From Oxytricha trifallax (taxonomy: Eukaryota; Ciliophora; Spirotrichea; Sporadotrichida; Oxytrichidae), in the NCBI GenBank assembly GCA_000711775.1, contig ARYC01017832.1, positions 35,889 to 99,888 on the forward strand: 64,000 nucleotides of DNA. Direction: 5' to 3'. The notes below the pieces were generated by a model. The model ran no database searches and was not told where the DNA came from. It was given only the letters and a program-made list of their open reading frames with translations. The translations under genes and the position numbers were made by a program. Position 1 is the first letter of the stretch. Every line of letters starts with the position of its first letter. Below are positions 12,121 through 22,214 of this stretch, one piece after another.

Positions 12121-12580
12121 GGGGGGGGAAGTTTCCTGCCAAGGTTTATGATTAAAAAAATTTTCTAGGGAAGTTTCCTGTCAAGAAAATATTATATTTT
12201 TTTTCTTTATGCAATTTTAAACACCTTTATGATTTCCATAAATTTATGATTCAATCAATTTATTCTACCTCTTATGAAGTTTTACAATATCTACTACATA
12301 TCAAACAATATTTTAACTTTATATCTTATTGTTGTCTATTTATTTTTAATAACTTCTAGCAAAAATTAAAATAAAAAATATCGTACTATGTCTAAAATTA
12401 TGATATTAGATTTAATTGCATTTTTTTCTTTTTTAACTCTTATTAAAGTTAAACTTATCCTATAGATATTAGATGAGGTAGAAAATTATTAATTCAAGAA
12501 TTTTATATTTAATTAACATTGATTATGTTATAAATTTGATTGACTGGAAACTTCCCTCTTGGCAAAATTCTTCCTCCCCC
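12121..12580. mobile_element. Small inverted-repeat element (MITE-like), 460 bp
   Basis: Ends are GGGGGGGGAAGTTTCCTGCC on the left, and GGCAAAATTCTTCCTCCCCC (about 12561-12580) on the right, which pairs with it in reverse complement with gaps. Flanks are ATGAATTT (12113-12120) and ATGAATTA (12581-12588), seven of eight bases identical, as expected of an 8-bp target duplication. The body is AT-rich and non-coding. I infer a non-autonomous DNA element. Confidence 0.6.
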
Positions 12581-13028
12581 ATGAATTATATGTTAGTTTC
12601 AAATTCAATGCTTTTATGATAAAAAATATGAATAATCTAAGTTAAAAAACTCATGTTTTTCTGATTTTCCAATTATAAACTAATAATTATTTTTCTCCAT
12701 ATTTTCCACAAATTATTAAATAATAGGTGCTTTACCATATATTTCAGGGTCTTACATAAAGAGTTAAGTCTTTGCAAGAATTATCTTGAATATTTTACTC
12801 TCTGCTCTGAAGCTAAAACATTTATCTTTAGATTGTTTAAAATCTCTTTGTAACTCGATATATCACATAACTGAATTAAAGAATATTAATAAAATAAAAT
12901 TAATTATCAAAATTTTAGGGGACTAAAGAATAAACCACTAATTAATATATATTTTGAGATATTAGTAGTTTTTACAAAATAAGCAGTTTAATTGTAATCA
13001 AGAATTTAAATTAATTAAAAAATAAGTT

Positions 13029-13498
13029 GGGATGCCCCCTCTAAAACTGGAACTCTCTTAGACCCCCCTCCAAAACTGGAACTTTTTACGCAAATCTGGA
13101 ACAATTTTTGAAAATTTAAAAAATAGCCATGAAAAAAACATTTCCTGAATTCAATGACCTCTAGCCCATATAATTTAGCTATCCTAGATAACAATAAAAT
13201 AATTAAATCCCAAAAATAATTAAGGGTTAGTGAAGTTCTTTGTCTTTAAATATTACCAAAAATTCATTTTCTTGTCCATTTTTAAAGACAAAGAACTTCA
13301 CTTGCCCTTAATTATTTTTGGAAATTTTTTTTTAATTGTTATCTAGGATAGCCAAATTATATGGGGCAGTGGTCATAAAATTCTGTAAATGCATTTTTTA
13401 CGGCTATTTTTTAAATGTTCTATACTTGTTCCAGATTTGCGTAAAAAATTCCAGTTTTGGAGGGGGTCAAAAAAGTTCCAGTTTTGGAGGGGGTACCC
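13029..13498. mobile_element. Palindromic inverted-repeat element, about 470 bp
   Basis: The left end (GGGATGCCCCCTC, then AAAACTGGAAC) and the right end (GTTCCAGTTTT, then GGAGGGGGTACCC) are reverse complements. The match continues through the arms, with loop near 13240-13280. Each arm holds two copies of the CTCCAAAACTGGAAC motif. A frame at 13336-13533 lies inside and is a by-product of the palindrome. A target duplication is unclear (AGTT on both sides). Confidence 0.75.
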
Positions 13499-13586
13499 AG
13501 TTGTTGAATGAAATAGGACTTCAAATAATATAAAAAATAATATGCCTATTAATGTTTAGTGATAAGTAGTATCATTAAAACTCATG

Positions 13587-14458
13587 AGTTTTTGCAACAA
13601 TAAAGTAAATTTCCTCATTATTGAAGATACCTGAAAAGACAGTATAGACAATAAAACAAAGAAATAAAGAAGAAAAACTAGCAAAATTAAGATTAAAGAG
13701 AACAAAAATAAACTTTACAGGTTAATAATTAGCTTATCTAATTTCTAAAGAAACTTTGAAGGAATAGATGGTGCTCTCTTTAGAATAAAAAACTATATTT
13801 TTTGAAAACAGCTTCCAGAATAAAAGTTTTCACCAACGACTCTACATAAAATTTATAAAATTCATGGGATTAGATTTAAGGATTCTAGGACTGACTATAA
13901 TTTGACAGAACATAAAAGCCAACTTATACAATAAGAATTATTAAGAGTTAAAGACAAACAACTAAAATAATTAGCAACAAATAGAATATTGTCTATTTAG
14001 ATGAAGCTATATTTAAAGCACATACAATAAATTATAAAACTTGGGCCAATAAATACACAAATCAGACATTATTTAAGGAAGGTACTAAATTGGACACATT
14101 GGTTGCAGTGCTTATTATTAGCTCTAAGTTTGGACTTGAAGGATTCAGAGTTGTATCAAAATCATTTATAATTAATGATCTTTTATAAGTAATTCAAAAA
14201 TTAGATACAAACTATGAATCACAACCTTTGACTATATTTCTTGACAATCTAAGAGCTCATCACTCCAAAATATTCGAAGAACAGGTTGAAGCTAATGGGT
14301 GGCAACTGTTATTTAATGCACCTTACTCTTCAAAGTACAATTGTATAGAGAATGTTTTTACAAGAGTTAAAAGAGTATATAAAAATAGTTAATTAAGCAT
14401 TAGCTTAAAATCACAAATAAACAAAACTTTTTATTAGTTGTAAAATAAATTAAGTTGA
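13587..14458 (+). pseudogene. DD34E transposase of the TBE-related element
   Basis: The C-terminal half reads as a Tc1/mariner-type DDE domain: IVYLDEAIFKAHT, then FLDNLRAHHSKIFEE, then NAPYSSKYNCIENVF. Thirty-four residues separate the second Asp and the Glu, as in TBE (FVDNLSVHK to NGIELYW). The N-terminal part is basic and helical. A frameshift lies near 13830-13860 and another just before the first catalytic Asp, near 13996. No ATG is seen upstream, where the frame opens after TGA at 13584. It ends at TGA 14456-14458, overlapping the tail of the opposing gene. Confidence 0.75.
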
Positions 14459-15335
14459 TTGACATATATGATTGTCAAATGAGTGAAAAACATTGTTTAA
14501 GTTTTACTCAATTAAAACTAATGAGATTATTTAATGTTAAGTAATTTATTAAAATTAAACATACATAAGTATTTATATCACTAATTCATTTGCATCCTTT
14601 TTGCTGGAGGACTCCTCATCATCGTGTTTCCTTCCTTTGTGAACAAAATCAAAATCATTTATGGTTACCTCATTTAGTTGTTGTTGCTTTAATCGACAGT
14701 GTTAGATATCTTATAGCGCTTTCGTTTTTTCTGCTGCTTTCGACCTAATGTCTTAATTTTGAGCATTGAGAGTACTTTTCCCTAATTTTCTTTATATACA
14801 TAAATATTTATGTTAACTTACTTGAAAAATGAGAGACAGACTGTATTCCCCTTAAGAACTCTTCACTTATCTAAATTGACTCCCCTTTTTATACTTCATT
14901 TAGTATTGTATTTCTAGCATCCTACTGCGACATAACCATTTATTTCAACCATTCGATTTTGATTTTTCTAAGGATTTCAAAGAAAAAATATTTGTCTGGA
15001 AGATCCTTGACCTCATCTTATATGCCCAAGTATCTGCTGAGCGCTTAATCTTGCTTGACATATTAATATATGTTCGCGACATTTAGTTCAGGATAGTTTG
15101 GTACGTTGACATAAATTACGTCTGCTGATTAAAGTAGCTCTTTGCGTGAAGAGAGGATATCTTTTATGAATTTCATGCTGGTCCGCTTCTATGAGGGCAG
15201 ATGATGTCCATTAGAATGGTTTAGCAAAAATGGCTTACGTGAATTTTTTAAGTGATTGTACCAATCCTGCTTGGTATTCAGGCTTCCGTCTAAGACCCTT
15301 GAATTTATGTTCACGATATTTTCCGAAGACTCCAT
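14411..15335 (-). CDS. Middle gene (22-kDa-type homologue) of the TBE-related element
   Basis: Starts at ATG 15333-15335 (MESSENIVNINSRVLDG; TBE copies start MESMNDAIKRIQSQD). Main match to TBE: VPNYPELNVANIY against IPDYPEISVTNLY, DLPDKYFFFEIL against KLPERNFFFGVL, GESIQISEEFL against GIIISDTWLQEF. A short GT-led intron (15212-15238) lies exactly where the TBE middle genes have theirs; its 3' AG appears lost. A second 40-nt GT-AG intron sits at 14782-14821, after VSHFS. The C-terminus is Lys/Arg/Gln-rich. First in-frame TGA is at 14411-14413, inside the opposing transposase, so the true end may be earlier. Function unknown. Confidence 0.6.
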
Positions 15336-15867
15336 TTGAATTATATTTATATTTTTATTATTTAAGGTTATATGGTAGGTTACTGATTAATAAACGATAT
15401 TCTAAATTAAATAGATATGATTGGATTAATTAACTATAAATACTTAAATAAATTAAATATATTGGTTTAAAATTTTAATGTGAACATAATTAAACTGCTC
15501 GAAGAGTTTATACAATAAAGTTGAAATGATTTTATGATGTGTTCTCAAGGGGTTCAAAATTAATAGGAAATAAATTATATTGTCATAATTAAATATATTT
15601 TTTATAAAATTATTTATGTTCACATAATTATAATGAACCTTTTAAAATTTTTTAAAAATTTTTCCAGAAAATTTTCACCATCATTTATATAATTTAATCA
15701 TGATTCCCTTTCAGATACCTTTCAGATTCTTTTACAAGAATCTTTCAGAAACATGATTATTTATGTTTGCATTAGCTAGTTATATTTATAAATAAATTAA
15801 GACAAACAAACTTTTTAATTTCTTATATTTAATAGCCATATTATAATTAAGTAAACAATAAATAAAT

Positions 15868-17412
15868 ATGAAAAACAATTCATCAAGTTAATTATCTTTA
15901 TCTAGTGTTGGAAGTAACCAGAAGGATAAAGACTATAAATAAAACTTAGATGAAGTCAACGATTCATAATTAAGTTAAGACATAATTAAAAAACCAATAA
16001 AAAGGGGCGAAGAGGAATACTAATAATACTATTCTAAGTGGCAATAGAGGAGATCGCCTCGTGCCCAGAATAAAGACAAGAAACCCAGAATTCTCATGGA
16101 ATGTTAATTATGCTCACTTGTATACATCCCTTGAGCTTAAGAGGCACATGCTGGTACATCAGAGAGAAAATGGAACGTTTATTTAACTAAAACTTGGAGG
16201 TAAATATACTTGCCTTATTTGTTTCAAAGCAAAAGCAAAGTCTAAATTTTCTTCGATATCAAAACTTTTTATTAACTTAAGTAAACACAATAAATAAGAA
16301 ATTCTGGCTGCTGGTTATTTAAAAATAGTAAGCTTACATAATTTTTAATTTTTTAGATTCTTAATTAAATTATATAAGCAAAACAAAGCTTAAAAATAAA
16401 AGAATTTTGAGCAGCGATTAGGATGACTCTAAAAGTGAAAACATAAAAATTAAAGGGGAGGGAAAGGATTTGCTTTGTGAATAATCATAACTCTCAAGCT
16501 AAAGCTTGCAATTTATTGAAACTAACACTACCAGTAAATCTATGTTTATTAGTGAAGTGATTGAAAAATAAAAGAAAACTTTTAAAGTACAATTAATAGG
16601 GTCTGTTAAATATGATATAGCAATGATACTTGAACTTTCACTTGACTCAAATATTCTATATAATAACGAAGCAAAATTTTATTCTATAGAAGGTTACAAT
16701 AACTCTTGTACTCTAAGATCTCAATAACATTTAGAACTTAACAATGTTTTTATGGAATGAACTTAACAATTTCTTTTAATGAAATAAATTCAAAGTTATG
16801 CGACATATTTAGCCTTAAGTTCAAAGCTACTAATACAAACTTTTGGGTGTATTCTTTGATGAATAAGCAATTCATATTAAATGACTGAACTTTGATAAAT
16901 CATTTGTATAGATAATAGAAACTAAGCTTTCCTAATAATAAATAAGAAAGTATTTACTTTAGATAATAGATGCAGTTGAAGAGCTTCACTGACTATGTAT
17001 CGTACATAGATTCTTAACTCCAAACAATAATAAAATCACTTATGGCTAAATGAGCTAAATCTTTTTAACACATTATGGTTATGCTTCATTTTTCGAGTAA
17101 AAATCTTTAGCTGGTGCCATACCTTTAACCTATTGCTAGCACTATGTGGATTTAAAAGAAATGGAAGATAAAGATCCTAGATAGGATGTTTATTCCTTAA
17201 TTGTCATAATAATTAGAATGAAGATAGGGAAGAAATTTATAAACTTAGAATAAACTACTAACGACTTTGGGGAAATGGCATTGATACTCAGAAAAGACAA
17301 GACTTTTGAAAATTATAGTGAAAATATTTTAGACTATATTTGTTAAGATTTTTCTAAAGTGCCATCTTTATCATAGTTAAAGAAAATAGTAAAATTGTAT
17401 TTTTTTAACTGA
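15868..17412 (+). pseudogene. Zinc-finger/kinase gene of the TBE-related element
   Basis: ATG 15868 opens a Ser/Gln/Lys-rich leader. A C2H2 finger follows (CQLCSLVYI, a one-base shift, then LELKRHMLVH), then a second cysteine pair (GGKYTCLICFK) matching GKYVCEFCEK of TBE. A 29-nt GT-AG stretch at 16328-16356 may be an intron. The C-terminal half is kinase-like: YLLQIIDAVEELH, IVHRFLTPNNNKITYG, SLAGAIPLTYC, RQDVYSLIVII. The HRD aspartate is Phe, and no DFG is evident, so a pseudokinase is likely. In-frame TGAs or shifts occur near 16440, 16755, 16885 and 16990. Ends at TGA 17410-17412. Confidence 0.65.
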
Positions 17413-17721
17413 TTCTTTGATTAATTATATCAACTTACTTATTTTTCTCAGATTTTTATAATTGCTTGAATTTGAAATTCGATTTAATTTGCCATCAAGA
17501 GAATAAACCAACTATTTGAATATTTATTCTATACTTAATGGCAGCTCTGGCTGCTCATTGAAACGGTGCATAATTACAAATATCATCTAAAATTATCATT
17601 AAATTTCTAATGTTTTATAAAGATGTATCCCAACATATATTTTTATAATTTAAATTATAAATTTAAGACTTAATTGACTTTTTCAAATATATATTTATTT
17701 TACTAAGTTTAAAATTAATGA

Positions 17722-18352
17722 GGGGGCGATATCTGAACCTATGCTGCAGTTTCTGAACCAAAACTATTTTTTATGTTTCAATTAATGTATAGATCAAATA
17801 AGGGTCGAAAAATCTGAATTCGACAATATAAATTAAATTTGAATGTTTTAGTGTGTCAATTTTGCATTATAATATACAATTTTATCATAAAATATTTTCA
17901 ATAAAAGTAATCTATTTTATATAGAAACATATTTTAAAATGATTAATTTTAAAAATCGTCGTATTAAATAAGCCATTGCCTAAGGCCAAGATGAAATTTA
18001 CTGAATACAATAGTATATGACACCATGATAAACATCTTAATCAACAAAAACCTACTTAAAGAACTTAAAGATATTTCTTGAGAATCAATAATATTAACAG
18101 TTGGATGGTATGATGAATTGTAAAATTAATCATTTTAAAATATGTTTCTATATAAAATAGATTACTTTTATTGAAAATATTTTATGATAAAATTGTATAT
18201 TATAATGCAAAATTGACACACTAAAAAACTCAAATTTAATTCTATTGTCGAATTCAGATTTTTCGACCCTTATTTGATCTATAGCATTAATTGAAACATA
18301 AAAAATAGTTTTGGTTCAGAAACTGCAGCATAGGTTCAGATATCCCCCCCCC
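17722..18352. mobile_element. Inverted-repeat element, about 630 bp
   Basis: The left end GGGGGCGATATCTGAACC and the right end GGTTCAGATATCCCCCCCCC pair in reverse complement. Arms of about 200 bp remain nearly identical, including CTGCAGTTTCTGAACC and the TCGAATTCAGA block. The central loop carries no convincing gene. No clean target duplication was found. Confidence 0.8.
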
Positions 18353-19547
18353 AATTTACAGTTATTATTACTTGGGTAACTTGAAATGACTTTTATAAGG
18401 GAAAAAAATTATTATTTAGAAAATTAATTTTTAATTGATCAATATTTTCATGTTGAAAATTATTCACCCACATGATCATAGTCACTACTCCTCCTTCTAT
18501 AGCAAACATTAATTAAATTATTATAATTAAAAAGCAATAATATTTAATCGAAAATACAAGATGTTGTTTTACATTAAATATTTGGGGTTTCTATTTTTTA
18601 TTTTTGTATCTTTTCTAATATAAATATTTAAACGTATAATAGATGCTTCTCTCGTTGCTATTTGTTAAAGTGAAATATTTAAAATACTAAAGTTAAATTA
18701 AAAGAAAATTTTTATAAAAAATGATGGAACCTTGAATTTAAGGGATTCATTAAATTTAACTTGTTAATTAAATTAAATTACTTCAATATAATGCTTCATA
18801 ATTTTATTTTGTTTCTGGTTCAATTTATGATTCATATTTAATCATTAGTGTGTAAAATTAAAATTTGATAATAAATTATTGTTTTAAAATAATTTATTAT
18901 GATTATTATTAAATTTATTCATTGTGTTTTCGCATTTTTTATAAATAATTATTATTCAAAAAAGTACTATTATCTATAATATAGTTTATGAATATTTTAT
19001 TAAATCATTTTGATCATAAATAGAGCTCAAGCCTTCGGAAGTTGTATTTAAGTTTATTGAATAGCTAATTCAAATTTAATTTCATTTTTATAGGTTGCAA
19101 AATTTAACTCTGAAACAGAAAGGGTCTTTATTTCTTAAAATTTTATAAATAGTTATTATATAAAAAATTTTACTTTTATTATATAAAAAGAAAGTAAATT
19201 TATTCTTCTTAAGTCGAACTTATTTTGAATCTCTATTTTTTAAATACAAATTTGATAAACTATTTTTAATATAAATTATATTAAAGCAATATTTGATTTG
19301 GATATTATTTGCTCAATGATGTATATATAATATTAATGTTAAAGCCTGTTATATTTGCTGCTTAGACAATTTAACTATTTTCATTTAATTCATTATTATG
19401 CATTAACTTAATTATTATATATAATTTCGAATGTAAATATGCTTTATTTATTAACATTGAAAAATTATAATATTTCTGGCTGTTTACGATTATTTACTTG
19501 CACTTTCTATAAGGGAGCTTTTGGTATTTTCTTAAGAATTTAAAGAC
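18353..19547. other. AT-rich stretch, no feature seen
   Basis: Long runs of A/T with no protein-like frame, paired repeat or RNA gene that I can support. Confidence 0.4.
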
Positions 19548-20517
19548 TCATTTTACTATTGTCTAAGTAAATTTTAGAAAGTATTTTTTTAAATTATTTT
19601 AATCATCAATAGTGTGTGATTGATCTATTATGCTACCTCTATTTGATTTATTAATTATTATTAAGACTATCAATATATATAAATTATAGTCAATTTATTC
19701 AGTTGAGGTGATTGATAAACTGCCAACCTAATAAGACTTTGTGTGTAGATGCTAAGCCTTAGGAACGGTAAAATAATTAATCAATAGAAATAGCAAAAAC
19801 TATTAGGTGTTAATTTCAAAATAGATTAAATTTTTGAATAAGTTTCCATATTGTATAATTCCTATTTAAGAATTGCTTTTTTACTATCCTTTGCCTATAC
19901 CATTACTACTGTTGTTATTGCTTGAATAGAAATTACTAACATTTTTATTATTTATTTTCTTTCTGTATGAATTAAGTGCTTTTGTGCAATGCTATTACTG
20001 CTACAGCTACTAAAATTATTATGATAGTCGCTACTATTGGTTTAATTTATATTATTTTTGATAAATGTCTTAATCGTTCTAAAGTATCTGAATAGAGATC
20101 ATGCTCCAATTGTCCCCCGAATTATATTTTTAATGATTCATTTCATTCATGTTTAAATCAATAAACTCATATCTGTTCGTTATATGTTTATTGCTATTCT
20201 GCTAAAGTTAAAAACTCCTATTTGCAGAATGATTAAGCTTGTAATGCCCTTTGAATGCTATTTTATTGAGGTTATATTTGACTATTATTCACGGAGTCAA
20301 TAGTGTAGGCTGTGCTCTCAGTAGAGGAGAGGCTAGATTAGAAAGGGTGATAATAAACTGATTAATTGTGTTGTTATATGTTTCTGCGGTCGGAATTCTT
20401 CGAATTGCAATGGAGGTCATTGACTTAGTTTTTCTGAAGTTGGGAATTGTTTTTATTTCGGCCTTCATCCTTTCCCTTCAAAAATTTATCTTACTGAAAA
20501 TTTCTCTAAGTAAACAT
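19548..20517 (-). CDS. Gln/Asn/Ser-rich protein, unrecognised
   Basis: From ATG 20515-20517 the reverse strand stays free of TGA for about 115 codons with strongly protein-like composition: MFTQRNFQQDKFLKGKDEG, SSLSSTESTAYTIDSVNNSQ, IQPQQNSIQRALQAQSF. At about 20170 it shifts one frame and continues NRYEFIDLNMNEMNHQKYN, then a Gln tract (LNQQQRLSQQFQQLQQQQ) and NVSNFYSSNNNSSNG. Beyond about 19890 composition becomes less convincing, although the frame stays open to TGA 19548-19550. Length is near 320 codons with one frameshift. I recognise no domain; it may be part of a macronuclear-destined gene. Confidence 0.45.
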
Positions 20518-20792
20518 AATAAATTGAACAAATATTTAATATTTCAATTGTTATTGACTCTTTTACTTTCAAGGAAACTGCTGATTTTATTGCTTGAAAA
20601 GAATCTCATATTATATGCTAATTAATATTACTTTTCCGACTAAAAGACGATATAAAAAATTAATATACTGGGTACTGTGCTGCGTTTACATTTAAGTTGA
20701 ACTTATTCTTGGGCTGTTTATCATGTTAATAGACTTATCAATAAAGTTCATCCTCCTTAAATTTAATGAATAAATTATTCTAAATAATAATA

Positions 20793-21924
20793 GTGTTAAA
20801 ATATAAAACAAATAGGTAAATTGACATAAAGTTAATTAAGATTAAGAATGCTTTGAGTGTAACTGTCATGTTTTTGGTAAGCTTTTAATACTAATCAGGT
20901 TTAAAAAAGATTAAATTAATGTGTAATTAAATAACAGTAATTAGATTTAAAATGTACAGTAATTGGCCATAAGAATGTACGATTTGTACTTGGTACATTT
21001 AATTAAATTATTATATTAGATTTAATATTAAAAAGTGTGTAATGTACCATGTACCGTTTGTACATTCATATATGACATAAACCGTACAAATAACAAACCC
21101 CAATAGTCTAATTCTAAGGTGTGATGTATAATATGTTTAAAGTTTTAATTAATTATTAAGCGTAAGGTACTAATGTCTGAGCCGTGTAATCTGTACCACT
21201 CCCTCTCCCCCGCGCCGATATCACTCTATGTCTTTCTCCTCCGGATGTCTGACTGCGCTGTACCGTATCTTCTCTGATCTCTATCGTCCGTGCCACTAGG
21301 GCCTAGTTGTTGCCGGCAATAACAAGTCTTTTAAGACATCCTTTGCACCAGTTCGCTGATTTCGCATCTTTCACAATTAATCACAAGTACACCGTAAGCT
21401 ACAGTCGTCGGGTTCTGCCCTAGTGGCACGGACGATAGAGATCAGAGAAGATACGGTACAGCGCAGTCAGACATCCGGAGGAGAAAGACATAGAGTGATA
21501 TCGGCGCGGGGGAGAGGGAGTGGTACAGATTACACGGCTCAGACATTAGTACCTTACGCTTAATAATTAATTAAAACTTTAAACATATTATACATCACAC
21601 CTTAGAATTAGACTATTGGGGTTTGTTATTTGTACGGTTTATGTCATATATGAATGTACAAACGGTACATGGTACATTACACACTTTTTAATATTAAATC
21701 TAATATAATAATTTAATTAAATGTACCAAGTACAAATCGTACATTCTTATGGCCAATTACTGTACATTTTAAATCTAATTACTGTTATTTAATTACACAT
21801 TAATTTAATCTTTTTTAAACCTGATTAGTATTAAAAGCTTACCAAAAACATGACAGTTACACTCAAAGCATTCTTAATCTTAATTAACTTTATGTCAATT
21901 TACCTATTTGTTTTATATTTTAAC
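20793..21924. mobile_element. Large palindrome (foldback element), 1.13 kb
   Basis: The arms, about 500 bp each, are almost perfect reverse complements around a loop at about 21305-21415. Outer ends read GTTAAAATATAAAAC and GTTTTATATTTTAAC. AATAATAATA flanks both sides (20783-20792 and 21925-21934), possibly a duplication, though simple in sequence. The inner arms are unusually GC-rich for this window (CCCCCGCGCCGATATCAC), while the outer arms repeat GTAC-type words. No frame of substance. The near-identity of the arms suggests a recent or homogenised element. Confidence 0.85.
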
Positions 21925-21939
21925 AATAATAATACTATA

Positions 21940-22214
21940 AGATATTACTTCATTTGTGCCCGTCATTGGTAAACTGCTGGAACTAACTGCTTCTTCTGGA
22001 AGAGTCTAAATAACCATTTAGAACATCGTCTGAGACCAAATCGTTTCCTTTTATTTCAAGCCACCAGCATTATTTGAAATTATTCATTGATTTGTTGCTA
22101 ATATCAGTTTGAATATTGTGTTTGACAAGCAATTGTATGAGCCCACAAGGTAAGGATAATTGTTTTTATTATTCACAACTGTGTTCGCATTAGTACTTTG
22201 ATCGTCATTGAAAC
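21940..22214 (-). other. Coding-like segment left of the ACGTC element
   Basis: The reverse strand reads NDDQSTNANTVVNNKNNYPY, then LVGSYNCLSNTIFKLILA, and after a shift NNAGGLKQKETIWSQTMFQM and TLPEEAVSSSSLPMTGTNEV. Composition is protein-like. The segment is cut by the element inserted at 22215. Its partner across that element is 25695-26021, and a TGA-free frame passes through the rebuilt empty site. Because only TGA stops in this code, openness alone is weak evidence. Confidence 0.3.

Larger units (their letters stand above)
13530..17700 (+). mobile_element. Diverged TBE-related transposon (three genes), decayed
   Basis: Three genes lie in the TBE order and orientation: transposase (+), middle gene (-), zinc-finger/kinase gene (+). 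Each aligns with its TBE counterpart in key residues but with much lower identity than the TBE copies show to each other. I could not find the element's own termini or any C4A4 telomere repeat near either edge, so the stated ends are approximate. Inverted-repeat elements lie just outside on both sides (13029-13498 and 17722-18352). Frameshifts in two of the genes show this copy is old. Confidence 0.65.

Noticed and set aside
13336..13533. Frame inside the 13029-13498 palindrome
   Set aside because: It crosses repeat arms and has no counterpart in TBE or TBE-like genes.
20368..20625. Plus-strand hydrophobic frame as a membrane protein
   Set aside because: It is the antisense of the Lys/Gln-rich minus-strand gene at 19548-20517, whose composition is far more convincing.
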